Source of the DNA: Adineta vaga
Taxonomy: Eukaryota > Rotifera
Length of the DNA stretch: 64,000 nucleotides
Direction of reading: 5' to 3'
Assembly: GCA_021613535.1 (NCBI GenBank)
Contig: CP075496.1
Coordinates: 2,604,001 to 2,668,000, forward strand
The notes under the pieces are model-generated. The model saw only the letters and a program-made list of their open reading frames with translations, was not told the origin of the DNA and did not search any database. Shown one piece after another: positions 1-12,666 of this stretch. The number at the start of each line of letters is the position of its first letter. The first letter of the stretch is position 1. The translations under genes were made by a program, and so were the position numbers.

Positions 1-2
1 TA

Positions 3-1542
3 GTAACATCTAAAACATCATCTATATCAGAAGAGAAAATGTTAAAAACTTCGATAACAAAAGAATTAAATCAATCATCAACTGTGAGTGAAAAAAGTAA
101 AAGTATGATTAAATCTTTTATTTGTTGAAACATTGTTTTTCATTGATCTGATCTCATTTAGAATCATTAATATTAAAACCACGTACATCAGCAATATTAA
201 CAAAATCTCATTCATTGAATGATATGAAACTTTCTAGTCAATCAATTCCTGTGAATATGAAAAAAAATGAAGTTGTTGTTTCACCATCAAAATCCAAAAC
301 AGTCATTAATTCACAAACTATATCTAAAAAATCAATCACAAAGAATCCACAAAAGAAAACTTCGATTAAAACAGAACAAATATCAACTTCAATGGTTAAA
401 TCACCTTCAACTATCGTGATTAAACAAGAATCACTTTCACAACCTTCAACAACTACATCAGTTTCAATCAATACTCTTAAAAAAATACCAAAGAAACTTG
501 TTTCATCATCAACATCGTTGGCAGAAAAACGTTCACGTTTATCAATGCCATCTGCATCATTAGATCGAAATTCAACTCGAGTAATTAGAAGAAATTAACA
601 TTTCATATTCTATGTACTCTCTTTTCTATGATTATTTGACAGAAATTAAAAAGACAAGACTCATTATCATCAAAAACGAAACCAAGTTTAAACCGAGAAC
701 ATTCTTTCTCCTCTCCCAATACTGTTAATAGTAACAACAATAAGCAATCAGAAAAGAAGAAGATTGTTAAAGGTAATTAAAAAGAATTGAAATAATAGAT
801 ATATTTACAATTTTTTTTTTGACGTATAGATTCTAAATTATCTCAATCTAGCAAATATAATCTCCCTCCATTATCATCAAATCATCGAAAAACGATTCCA
901 TCTAAATCAACACGTACTCCTTCTCCAGTACTTCATGAAGCTTCAGTAATTTCATTATCATCTCCACCCAGTGACATATCTCAACCATACAGTATTAGTT
1001 CACCTTCTGTTCAAATCTTTCAAAATGAAAATACACCTTTACAATCATCTATCGATATCGATACACAACTATCAGATAAATCCAATTCTCAGGATCAAAC
1101 TCTAATTAAAACAACAACAACAACAACTAATCAGATATGTTATTCTGATCAATCAGAAGATGCGAATGAAAGTGATACTTCACAAAATGATGATGATGAT
1201 GATGATGATAATAATAATAATAATAATGATCAAGATGGTGACGAAGAAGATGCTGATGATGAAGATTTACCTAGTATTCTTACTAATGATGACCTACGAT
1301 ATAAACTTATTTATATTTATAATCGATTTCAATTGAATTCAATTAATGATCTTACCATATTTGTTCGATTTTTTAAACGACATCAATTAATTGACATATC
1401 AACATTATCAATGACAAAAGCATCCGATGAAATGTTTACCTATGATCTATTCTCTCTTAGTCCATCACATATTGGTGAATTAGCTAATGATCTCGGTTAC
1501 ACAACAACAACAACAAGTATTGTTAATTCTTTAGAACAGTGA
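3..1542 (+). CDS. 3' part of a Ser/Thr/Lys-rich protein gene, function unknown (partial, 4 exons seen)
   Basis: The gene enters from the left edge. Exons read as 3-96, 162-580, 643-772 and 830-1542. All introns are GT-AG, 57-65 bp, and the phases join without a stop to give 451 visible residues (452 codons with the TGA at 1540-1542). The first three exons and much of the fourth encode low-complexity, Ser/Thr/Lys-rich sequence that is probably disordered. An acidic Asp/Asn/Glu run lies at about 1186-1266. The last 90 or so residues (about 1282-1542) are better mixed and look like a small folded helical domain with a Phe-Val-Arg-Phe-Phe-Lys core. I do not recognise this domain. The basic low-complexity stretch would suit a cytoskeletal or nucleic-acid-binding protein, but that is a guess. 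The exon model rests only on splice consensus and frame; the start codon lies outside the window. Confidence 0.65.
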
Positions 1543-4500
1543 AAAAGAAACACAATTACAATGACATCGAATTTTGTTTCTTATTCCTTTTCTTTTCATT
1601 GTGCTATTTTGATAGACTGTCTACTTTATTATGAATTTGTCTTTCAGGCATGTATATAGTTCTGAATTTAACAATGGTATTCGACAGTTAAAGAAGGAGA
1701 CTTTGTCCCATTAGAAATATGTTTACTTTGCTTTCTTTTTTGTTCTATTTATTCTATATAACAAAAGAATAATGAATAGATAATATTATATAAGATTGTC
1801 ACATGAGAAAATCAATTACGAACGAAAAGTTTCAAGGTTTAAAAATTGACTTATAAAACAAGTTTTGAATGAAATCGTTCACACTATAATAACTGCCTAG
1901 CAACATTTGTTTATACATCATAGATTCGAAAGAACTTCTGATAATAGATGAAAAAAACTATTCATCATTCATAAAGTAAAACAAGGCATGAATTTTTTAC
2001 AATTCAAATATAATATCTTCTTCATAACAATGGTTATTTTTCAAATGTTCATTTCTAAATTGAACAAGTGATAATCAAATATATAAACGATATGTGTTAG
2101 CATTGAAACAGTTACTCACTGCTCTATTTTACACCTCGTAACTAAACAACAAATATAGACAAAAAAAAGGCATATGTCTTCTTTCATTATTATTGTTATA
2201 TCTGCAGCAAACTTTTATTTGACTTAACTTATCAGTCATTTATTTCTAACGATTACTTTTGCGGTATTTACTCAGCAGAAATTTGTTATAATCAAGCATT
2301 ATTGACTGAAATAAAATAAAAAAGAAGGGAAGAAACGAAAGAAGTTTACGATATATATTCACTATTTTAGTTGGATAAAATTTATTGGCCATTAATGATA
2401 AAAGATTTGTCTTTTCCTTTTGTGAATTGTTATTACTGTACGGTAAATCGAAATTCATAATGACATCTATTTGCGAGTGGCTTCTACTTAGTAATGAAGA
2501 TCATGAAGCAAAAAAACATAAAGAAAAAAAAATAAGCAACGACTGTTGAAGGAATAGCAAACGTAAAACGCACAAGTATGGATGTTGACATAAGTTTCTT
2601 TAAAGAGGCTTGTAAAGAATATTGTTCTTTCGCTTTGCTTATTCACAATCGAAAAATGACGAAAGTAAAATAGTTATAATACAATTGAAACAGAGAAATG
2701 TGAGGTAGTTGTTCTGTTGTAGTGACGAGAAGAATTTCATATAAATAGAAACATCGAATCACAATTCATCAGGTATTTTTATTGATCAACGAGATATTCA
2801 ATGATTATGGTAAGTAGAAATTAAGAATTACACTTGATAAATATGATGTTTTTCAAAATAACAAAATTAAAAGAGTTTATACTATAGAATGAAACCTACA
2901 ATATGTTATGTTTGGAATATATATTAAATGTAGATGAATGAGATATTTTTTTTGTTAATTATAACATATCTTTCGATAAGAAAGGAAACTTCTTTGATGA
3001 TTATTCAAATTGACTAATGAGATTTAAGTAAAAACTATTTATTTGTTATGCATGTATGCTTTTCATATTCTTATTTGAATTTCTCTTTTATAAACCTCAT
3101 TAATTTCCTGTAGAATTAAAATAAATTCTTTTTTCTTGTTGAAAAATAAACTTTGATAGTTTTATTTTGCTTCTTCAAGATGTCGATCATACAGTTTATT
3201 TATATTACTGATGAATATAAGAGTCTCTTTTTTTTCTACATTTCTTATTCTTTCATAATCATCTCAAAGTTGAAAAATCAACAAAAAGACAAACAAGCAC
3301 GCATAGACATACACACACACACACACGCGATAGGAGGTTGGAAGAAAAAGAAAAAGAAAGAAGAAAGTGAAAATCCTATTAGCGTTCGTTATTCAAACGC
3401 GTGCCACACATAGAAAAGTTAGATGAGAGAAGAAGAGAAATCTTTATAGTCATTTACCTACATTATCCTTAAAAAGAACATTCTTAATTTCTACTTTCAA
3501 CAGATATGTAAGTAATGTATTAAAATTGTGTGTATTTATTGAGCTTATCAGAATTGTGACCTATGAACTTAATTTTAATATACTTTGTACACTTTTTATT
3601 ATGTCATTTATACTCATACATCTGGTATGCAGTTCAGGTCATCAGATATGTATATATATATATATATAATAGATAACAAGATAAACAAATGATTTGCAAC
3701 TTTGTAATATATAAGAGTAATTCTATCTTTTGAATGAAATTAATCTTTGAATATGTACTCAGTCAGAATTGAATTTATTTAAGTATGTATATATTGATAA
3801 AATATTTTACTTTAAGAAAAATAAGACAATAAGTGTGTGTGTAGAATAATTTACACGTTTATATGATCGATTGCATTCAAACGGTTTTTTTCTCGTTTTA
3901 AAATCATTTTTTATTACTTCTTTGAAAAAATCTGAAGACATTGACATTTTTAAATATTTTTTTCCTTTAATAAGGACCCTAGAGTACTCAATTTTTTGTT
4001 CAATTTTTCCCTTATTGATTATCACCTTGCAATTCAATTTATTTACATTATTATATTCTTTTTTTTTACGATGGAATTCAACACTTATCACCAACCATAT
4101 ACAGTTATTATATGACGTTTTTTTCTATATAATTATAACGATCATCTGTCTTATTTAGCACTAAGCCTAATACTTTTCTTTCTTTTTCTACTTGAGAAAA
4201 AAACAGCAAAGATAGAAAAATTACTAGAATGATAAGATAGACATTGTCGTCGTATCGTTTTCTCGTCTTTCACTCTTTTTTTTTCTACCTCTTTCTTCCT
4301 CTTGACAACAGTTTGTCGTCACAGCATAGCATACACCTTCAATAGCATTGCGCTCTTAAGATGTTCTCTTTACCGTCTGTGTAGGAGAACATTCATATTT
4401 TCGCACGAGTAATTATCAGAATAATATATACTAACAATGTTGCTATGCAACTGAGCCTATATGTTGTCGTTCAAAGAAATGAGACGTTTATTCGTGTATA

Positions 4501-4939
4501 ATGGAGAGGACCAACATACTTGCAGATTTAGCATGCAAATAAAAAGAAAGAGTAAAAAAACGCAGAACGACAAGAATATAGATTTTAATTGCTACACAAA
4601 CAAATCGAGTACAAAACAATGGTTACAATAGTCAGATATCGAAGTAAGAAAGAACACGCTTTCAGTTAAGTATACATCTTTGAGTTCTTATTCGTAAATG
4701 AATGATATTGATTATATTACTCAATATTTGTTATCGCTTAACTACATGTAATACTTGCTTCAAAAAGAATTTATGAATTCAAAATGTGCAGTTCATAATT
4801 TTACGATTTCAAACTTAGAAGAAGAAGAAGAAGAAGAAAAAAGTAAAACGCACGGGTAAAAAAGTGCGCTTAGTGGATTTGAGTTTCTTTTTGTTCTTAC
4901 ATGCCGGATGTCTATCTATTTGACGATTGATCGTGAGAG
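1543..4939. other. AT-rich intergenic spacer with simple repeats
   Basis: No coding region could be supported here. Open frames of 60-95 codons exist, but they are made of poly-Phe/Ile/Lys translations of AT-rich DNA and overlap on opposite strands. Simple repeats include (AC)n at 3309-3326, (TA)n at about 3650-3669 and (GAA)n at about 4819-4837. The right end is probably the promoter region and first untranslated exon of the doublecortin gene. A TATA-like site at 2740-2748 is listed separately. Confidence 0.6.
2740..2811 (+). promoter_or_regulatory. Possible TATA box plus a very short first coding exon
   Basis: TATAAATAG at 2740-2748 is followed about 55 bp later by an ATG at 2801 that opens Met-Ile-Met and runs straight into a GTAAGTAG splice donor. 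The spacing fits a pol II promoter with a 5' mini-exon. No convincing downstream exon was found, so it may be chance or an alternative first exon of the gene starting at 5381. Confidence 0.2.
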
Positions 4940-5146
4940 GTAAGTGCATTTTTTTTATTTATAAAACATTGATTTGACAACCTTATTACTATATTTCTCA
5001 TAGATAAAAATGAAATAATATATACATTCTTATGTAATATAAAGTAATGATATCATACGAATGTTGGTATAGTTAGTCTCTTGAAACCTGTCAAAAACAT
5101 ATTGTTCTACAATATCAGAAACTTTTTCTTCTTCTTTTTCTTCTAG
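4940..5146 (+). other. Probable 5'-UTR intron of the doublecortin gene
   Basis: A strong donor (AG|GTAAGTG at 4938-4946) pairs with a pyrimidine-rich acceptor ending TTCTAG at 5146. This leaves an untranslated leader exon from 5147 to the ATG at 5381. There is no transcript evidence; the call rests on splice consensus only. Confidence 0.4.
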
Positions 5147-5380
5147 ATTCACATTTGTCAATGACAATAACAACCACATATATATTTTTACATTCAACAT
5201 CACGACTACAACTTATTTCTCGTCTTAACTCTTACTTCTGGGCTTCTTATTTCACATCATCATAGTTTCATCATTCATTTCTTTTTCATTGTTTCTTCTC
5301 TCATTCTTTTCTTTGTTTATTTCAATTCCATACATCCATATATATAATTATATATTTATTAACAAAATTCTTTGGACAAA

Positions 5381-8300
5381 ATGTTGACTGAATATGATTC
5401 ACAACATGCTCATCGTGATCATCAACAACATGATCAACGTGATCTACATCAATATGATCAACGAGAACATCCTCACCAACAACAGCAACAACAACAACAA
5501 CCACCACCGCGTTTGTCAGGATTAGAACGTGGTCGAGCTGTTAAATTAATGAGAAATGGAGATTTATATTTTCCTGGACGTTCCTTCGTTATCAATCAAC
5601 GTAAATACCCAATGCTTGATGTCTTCTTGGATGATGCATCACAAGCATTAAGTGCTAATTTTGGCGCTGTTAGATGTATTTATACACCTAAAAATGGTAC
5701 TCGAGTGCATGATATATCTGAGTTAGAAGATCATCGCACTTATGTTGCTGCTGGAGCCGAAAAATTTAAAAGACTTCAGTAAGAACATTTATAGAGAAAC
5801 TAGTCGAATAAGAGAATTGTATATCTTATTTTACTTTCTAGATACTATGATATTGCAGAAGGTAGACGAGGTCTGATGAAAGATCGAACACCACCCAGAG
5901 TAAGTACAGTACTCGACATCATAACCGATACAATAATCTTCTTTTGATACTATCGAATCAGAGTCTTATTTAGGACAAGTGTTAAGTTAATCTTTTATTT
6001 TCTTTCTTTTCCATTCAAAGTATCGATCATATAGTACTTACAATAAGAATAGAATCGATGAAGAAGTAAAGAAATATATTTAATATCTATTGTTCACGAA
6101 TTCCGTGAATGAAATGTGTTCTCGGCAATATAATTTGTTTAAAGTAGCTCAAGTAAATCTTGACTTTTAAACTTTTTTAAATCTCATTTTAGCTTCCACC
6201 AGTTCGTCGATTTGATATCGAAGGTCGAGCATTGAAATTATCTCGATCAGAAAATGTTATAATCTAGTAAGTGTTATCTATATTGATTGATTACATTGAA
6301 ATAGTTCTTTTTTAGTGTCTATCGAAACGGTGATCCTTTAACATTACCAGCAAAAATTCTCTTGGTCAAACCTACTTTACAAAATTGGGAATCAGTTCTC
6401 GATGAAATTACTAGAAAAGTATCTCTTACAAGTACAGCTGTATTAAAGTAACTATATAATTATTACTAACTTGTTCTGTGATAAATCAAAATCGATATGT
6501 TTTATTTTCTAGATTGTATGCATTGAATGGAGAATTAGTAACATCTGCTCAACAATTGGAATATAATGGAATGTACGTTGCAGCAGGAAAAGAACGTTTC
6601 AAACGTATTGAATATCCTGATCCAAAATCCTTCAGTCCAAATTCATCTCCGAAAATGTCAAGAAAATCGTAAGTAAATTGATAAAGTTTTTTTTCGTCTT
6701 TTATGAAGACGTCCGAAGAGATTAAGCAAGCGATATACAATGCTATCTAAGCTATTTTTATCGTAATATAAACTTTTCTTTCACCTTCACACAGGTCTCA
6801 TTATCAATTTTCTGGGTAAGTTCTAGCTTATTGCGATATGGAATCGGCACAACAAACCTTAGCGTGTCACTCATATCGATAGACAAACTAAATAAACAGA
6901 AGAATATTTCTTCTACTAAAACAACTGTTTTGATAAACGTAGTTTCGCCTGTATATTTGCATAAATTTAGTTGTGTTATCTTTACTATATCTATTTAATG
7001 GTCATGAAGACAAATGTCTTCTAAATTTTTATAGTGATTATCCACAAAAGAAACTATCTGTTCGACAAATAAGAGTAGATGATTATAATAATCATCAATC
7101 GTCATCTAATATGCACCATTCTACACAACAAAGGTATTTTAAAATTGAATATCTCTTCATCGTCAGCTATCGCGTCGTTACGATCATCTATTTTTAATCA
7201 TCAAATGATTGTTTGATGAAAGTATAAAATTGAAAAAAAAACAATATAGATTATATTTAATTTTCTATCTTCTTCGATTATTTATTAACATACTCCTTTT
7301 TCTTCAACTTAGAATGCTCATTAATTTTATTCTTTCCTTATTATGTGCTAATAAATATTCTCCTATTTAATCTAGATATACAAAATCCGATGGAACAAAT
7401 ACTCATACAGCCACAACAGCAAACTCTCACGGCAGTTATGAACATGGTGTACAGTAAGTTATTTTGATTGACAATTCTTATATAATTTACATATTATAAG
7501 TCGACGTCCTGTTCGAGAAGAAAATGATTTTTTCAATAGCAAACCACAATCACTACGTCGTGGACCAACTCAAGAAATAGATCTTGATCGAGGTAAAATA
7601 TACGTAAAATAATGATATTCTATTTCCTATGATCTTGTTTTAGACGATGGAGGTATATATAAAGGTCGTTCAAATCATCGAGAACGTGTACGTCAGATTG
7701 ATGATACACGTGATACAAAAATTGATTTACCTGTTGACTATCGAGAGATTGAAACAGTCGAAGTATGTTTGTCGAAGGTTATTTTAAGTCAACATTTCTC
7801 TTCTATTTGATTATTAGGACGAGAGTCTTCATGGAAATACAGAAGTATGCTATCTTCTTTTTCCGATAAATATCTATATTAATTCCATTATTATCTAGAA
7901 AAAAGCTCGTCGTCAGCATCAACCCTCGAACCAAACAAAGTCTAATCAAGCTGTTGCAAATTCACGTCGACGTTCACCTCCAGCGCAATCAGTCAAGGTA
8001 GATTGAAAATATAATTGTAATTAGTTTAGTTTTCTTTATATTAAGACTCCACCAAAGAATTATCATAATGGTCATAATCGAAACGATGATGAGAACGATA
8101 ATATCAATAAAATCTGAAATGAATAATGGTCATCAGCAACATCGCAATAATCAGCAAACAATGAAAAGTAACGGATATGATAATGATTATCATCGTCGTA
8201 CACCTCCGCAAATCGATGATCATGTGGATGATGATCGAGACGAAGAACGAATGACTCGTTCACACCATCAACAACAATATGCGCCATCAAATAAGAAGGT

Positions 8301-9185
8301 ATACATATATGTAAACATCAACAAATATTTTGCCTTCACTTTTTTTGTTCTACTAATATTCAAAAGTTTGTTTTGTGTGAATATGTTTGTCCAAGCTTGC
8401 ATACTTATTTATAGGTTAACCAAGAGGATAAGGATCATGCTGCTACTGTTATTCAATCTCATGTCCGTGGTTATCTGACACGTAAACAGCCTCATCACGA
8501 AAGAGAACAACATACTGATCAATTAACTAATAACCATGATAATGAAGAAGAAAGTACTAAACAACTAACGGATGATCATGATGGAAAACGAAATACTAAC
8601 CCTTTAATCGATAAACAGGCTGAACAAAAAGCACATCAAGAAGTACATAAAAATGAAAATGAAAATGAAAAAGTACATCAAGATCATCTTTCATCACAAG
8701 CAAATGAGGTGAATGCTTTTACTTTTAAACTAATCTGATTATTGACAACAAAAAAGAAATCAAATAATAGATTCTCTTTTGTTCTCCTTAGTCACAAGAT
8801 AGTATGCTTAAATCGTTAGCGAATCTAACAGTTCAACAAGCTGTGAAGGAAGCTTTGGTAATAAATAATAAGCAGACAAAAGATAACGAAATAAGGGTAT
8901 CTGTTTTGCAATACTCTTCAAATTAATTCTATGACATATAGTTACATACTATAGCTATTTCTTCTAGTAGCTTAAAAGCATCCACTTATATGCCTTACTC
9001 TTCTCTGAATCTGAATCAGTTTTCGTTTTGAAAATATTTATTAATTTTATTAACAAAATTTGAATCGATTTTATTTCGCCTTTTTCGACTTTATACAGCT
9101 TTTTGTCCATATATATTTATCTATAACTTTTACTTTTATTTATTTATAGCGTCATAATAATTACGATGATGATGACAATGTTTAA
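5381..9185 (+). CDS. Doublecortin (DCX) domain protein with IQ motif, 16 coding exons, one probable frame break
   Basis: Predicted exons: 5381-5778, 5842-5899, 6193-6266, 6316-6447, 6513-6668, 6795-6815, 7035-7133, 7376-7453, 7501-7592, 7644-7762, 7818-7844, 7899-7997, 8046-8298, 8415-8708, 8792-8896 and 9150-9185 (TAA). Introns are mostly 46-80 bp and GT-AG. The exons sum to 2041 bp, one more than a multiple of three. The frame slips inside exon 13 near 8108-8114, where removing one A of a short A-run restores it, giving about 679 residues. Visible domains: a His/Gln-rich N-terminus (about 1-42), DCX domain 1 (about 53-135), DCX domain 2 (about 163-255), a charged low-complexity middle, and an IQ motif (about 546-559, AATVIQSHVRGYLTRK). 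Known family role: DCX pairs bind and stabilise microtubules; IQ motifs bind calmodulin or myosin light chains. Inference: a Ca2+/calmodulin-linked microtubule-binding protein. The first ATG is at 5381; an in-frame TTG at 5372 is not a plausible start. Exon 9 could instead start 39 bp further on. Confidence 0.8.
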
Positions 9186-10222
9186 ATTTCCACTTTTCAA
9201 TGCCGACCAAAATCTTCTTTGACATACACTTTATTAAAAAATATACTCTTTGAAACCGTGAAGACATTATGTGTATATATGGTATCAAAATAATGACGAT
9301 CTCTATACAGATCGATCTATTTACTTCTAATTATTAGAAAAAAATACGTCACTACATTTTATTTGTTTTCTTTTTCAAGTACTTCTTTTACTTGCTTTTG
9401 CTTATCTTTTCTTTCTGTCAACTATATACATGTTTTTTGCTGTAATCATTATCCAAATAAATTGATATACAGCAAATTATTATGATTCTAAGTGCGTATA
9501 TTAAAATCATTTTTATCATATAAAGAAAATTTCAGTTAATATACATGTCAAAGAATAGCTCTATGTTTTCAATTTCATGATAAAAACAACAGTATACTCA
9601 CTATTACCAAAAATATTTAAAAATTACATCGTGACTATATTCTTAAACATGTTTTAACTTGCAATTCACGCACCCTCAGTGTTCATTCGAGTTGATGTAA
9701 GATGACACGAAAATACAAAATATATGCCATTTTAAAAACGCGAACTAATCTTATCGATTAGTCATCCTAGTTTATCTTTTTATATTACTAATAATAATCT
9801 TGATTTACACTTTTATTCTATTTTTTATATCACCTTCATATTTAAGAAATAGTTAGACGAAGATGAATATTCAAATTTTTGATACTACATCATGATGACG
9901 ATGAGTCATAGTTGCAACAGTTGTTAAGGTAACTAGGCCGTAAAATGCATGTTCTTTCATTTCTCGGAGCCTTGCTCTTATCGTCCTCTATGCTTTCGTT
10001 CTCTTCGTCGAGAGCTAGAGAAAAAAGAATGAAAGAATAATGAGTAACACGTCATTTTTTTTCTTTTTCCTTAGATTGTTGTTGCCTGAATTACAAAGGT
10101 ATATAACCACGACGTTTTATTCGATTCTCTTTTCATGGTCTCCATTCTCACAAGTATAAACGTGTTCCTGAATATAATGTGTTATGTATCAACAAAAAAA
10201 AGACTGTTGCATTGAAATATAA
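9186..10222. other. Intergenic: 3' UTR of the DCX gene and upstream region of the arrestin gene
   Basis: AT-rich DNA without a supportable coding region. The stretch from about 9960 to 10222 is less AT-biased and contains possible leader-exon splice sites (TTCCTTAG near 10074, then GTATATAAC near 10100), so the arrestin gene may have an untranslated first exon here. Confidence 0.45.
9456..9461 (+). terminator. Candidate polyadenylation signal AATAAA
   Basis: AATAAA lies about 270 bp past the stop codon of the doublecortin gene, in AT-rich sequence. The position suits a 3' UTR end, but no cleavage site can be placed. Confidence 0.35.
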
Positions 10223-11365
10223 ATGGGTGCAAGTGGAAGTAGTGAGATTCAAGTGACTTTTGATCGTCCAAGTTTATTCTTTATTGCTGGTGAGCAAATT
10301 GCAGGCAATATTTCATTTCAAAATACTCAAGACAAATTAGTTTTGGATTCGATCTTTCTGGAATGCACTGGTGAGCTTGGATATACAACACGAGAAACAC
10401 GACATTTTAAAGACAATCAAGGTCGTGCACAAACTGAACATTATACAAAACGTCATCATATACCATTCATACAGGTTCGTGTTCCTGTTGCTCAACCTCA
10501 ATATGGACAAGTAAAACATATTCTAAAGTATAAATCAAATATATTTTCTTGTCTCAAATTCTAGCGTGAAATAACTCTATATCGTGGTCAACACTCGTGG
10601 CCGTTTCAATTCGTATTGCCTCAATATTTACCTCCATCATTATTGCCATCAACAAATTCTTATCCCTATGTTAAATACTATACCCGTATTGTTCTCGATA
10701 AACCATGGTATAAACCAAGTGCCAAACAAGTTTATCCATTAACGATATTTCCTCGAGTTAATATTCTTCATACGCCAGGCGGACAACAACCTGCTGCATT
10801 TTCAAATCAAAATCGCAAAAAAATTCGAATACAAGGATATATTATGCGGAGTGGTGTTGTCCCAGGTGATAAACTTTCTATTCAAATTGACCTTCAAAAT
10901 CCTAAACGATCAGAAATTAAAAAAATTGAAGCTACATTAATGCAACATCGACATGTGGCTCGAAGTTCTCATACAGAAGTTATATTACGAACAGATTTAC
11001 CAGATCTAAACGAATTCAATGGTACAGAATTGCAGAAAACTTTTGATATTACGATACCTTCGGTATATTTATCACCTACTTATACGTATTTGTCCCAAAA
11101 CCATGCGTCACCTCTTGGTGTATCTGTTCATTATGAATTATTATTAGATGTAAAAGTTCGTGGATTATTTACTGATTTCAAAATGAGTGTTCCGATAGTT
11201 GTGGGAACAGAACCAGTGACTAATGAATTACAACAACAACAACAACTTCATTACCAAGAACAAATGAATGTTTCTCTTGAAATACCGATGGCCAGTGCTC
11301 CACTTTATGAATATGACGAGCCACCACCGAGTTATGAAACTGTTGTGACCGATCAGAAAATGTAA
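10223..11365 (+). CDS. Arrestin-domain-containing (alpha-arrestin type) protein, 2 exons
   Basis: Exons 10223-10510 and 10565-11365 with a 54-bp GT-AG intron (phase 0) give 362 residues. The N-terminal half fits an arrestin N domain: an opening beta strand followed by a segment with Gly-Glu and Ala-Gly turns (residues about 8-32), later a Trp-Pro-Phe-Gln-Phe motif. The C domain follows (about 175-305). The tail holds a PPSY motif (about 350-353) after an acidic patch. Known family role: alpha-arrestins use PPxY motifs to recruit WW domains of NEDD4-family ubiquitin ligases to membrane cargo, promoting endocytosis. The start MGASGSS has Gly2 and Ser6, which fits an N-myristoylation signal (inference). 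A poly-Gln run lies near residues 335. Human-type ARRDC proteins usually carry two PPxY motifs; only one is visible here. An alternative donor at about 10474 is possible but would need another acceptor. Confidence 0.85.
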
Positions 11366-12580
11366 AAATTTCTTCTTGTGATTTTGTTTTCTTTTAACTT
11401 TTCAATAATCTGTTGAATAACGAAGAACAAAATAAATATAATAAGCAATACACAAAAAGTGAAAGATGTTTCTCACCAACTCAAACCAAAGAATTCAGAA
11501 AAATATACCTTAACTTGCATAAGTAGTATAGCGTTGAAACTATCAAATTTCTCAACTTAAGGTTAATTCAAATATTTTATTCACTCTTCTCCCTTATTTC
11601 AGTTTTATTCAATAGCCAATATTGATAAGATTCACCTTTTAGTTTCGGTTAGTATTACAGACAATTGTGACGAAACAAATAACAATAAAGATTTAATTAC
11701 ATGATTAGTAATTTACGAGACTTATGTTTCAATACGATTAAAGATTGGTCGTTTCGTCATTACATAACCATTTCTCAGCGCATTTACAAGTCAATCAAGC
11801 TTGACAAGAAAGTTCTTAGTAAATATGTTGTTAAAAGTTTCAGTAGTTGAAAAACTAAAATTCCTGTCCTACTAAGACTACACACGAAAAAGTAACAAGA
11901 CAATAATATCATGATATCCATTGTCTATACTCCATGAGCAGATGCGGAAAAGTGAAATATCAACTGACATATTGTTAACATTTACTATCATACAACGAAA
12001 AATGATCAAGTGCACGTTCACAACTAGGAAACAGTTAATATGATTCACGATTATCACCAGTAAATTATACAATAAATATTTCGCTTCTATCCATGTAAAA
12101 CAAAACAATCACATTGTGAAACTTCAAAAATTCACGCTCCAACCTACATAATAACACGTATAAAACTTTGCTAAAAACAAAAACTATATTGATTCTTCAA
12201 AACAGAACTGACTTTAACATACCATCGTCACGATTGTTCAAATATATCACCAAATAACTCAAAAGCTATTCAACCAAATTGAGTAAAAATTATACCTTCA
12301 ACTCAATGGTGCATAATTTCACATATTCCTAAAACTTAAACTTTTCCTCGCTCATATAACAATGCAACAAGACGAAATCTAACCAATGAAACATAAAAAA
12401 CAAAGAAACAATTAATGCAAATCCGTCATGAATATACAAACCAAAACTGAATAGCACCTGACCGAATCAGTATAACAATAGAACGAAAACAAAATTAACG
12501 AAAGAACTTTACACCAGTTAACGACAATAACTATAAACGTATCAAAAGAACAATTTCTAAATGGTATATAATATCTATCA
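11366..12580. other. AT-rich intergenic spacer
   Basis: Beyond the short 3' UTR of the arrestin gene I see no coding region, RNA gene or clear repeat. One minus-strand frame of 76 codons (11878-12108) has no recognisable composition and looks like chance. Confidence 0.5.
11431..11436 (+). terminator. Candidate polyadenylation signal AATAAA
   Basis: AATAAA about 65 bp after the arrestin-gene stop codon, well placed for a short 3' UTR. Confidence 0.45.
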
Positions 12581-12588
12581 GAGGTTCA

Positions 12589-12666
12589 AGCAGGCCACAC
12601 CTTCGCGGCCTGTCTGCATCTCTTAGTTATGGTAGGCTGGCTACGCTCAGGTAGGACAGCAGCCTT
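12589..12666. other. Two adjacent GC-rich hairpins in AT-rich DNA
   Basis: Hairpin 1 pairs CAGGCC (12591-12596) with GGCCTG (12607-12612). Hairpin 2 pairs AGGCTG (12634-12639) with CAGCCT (12660-12665), with an inner CTAC/GTAG stem. The base composition differs sharply from both sides. The segment may be the structured 3' end of the adjacent minus-strand retrotransposon or of a short element. It is not a recognisable tRNA. Confidence 0.45.

Noticed and set aside
3807-4158. Two 95-codon frames on opposite strands over the same DNA
   Set aside because: Poly-Phe/Ile and poly-Lys translations of AT-rich spacer; neither has splice or domain support.
5372-5380. In-frame TTG upstream as the doublecortin start
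   Set aside because: TTG is not a normal eukaryotic start and an ATG follows nine bases later.
12581-12610. tRNA-derived SINE (a B-box-like GGTTCAAG at 12583)
   Set aside because: No A box, acceptor stem or cloverleaf could be formed around it.
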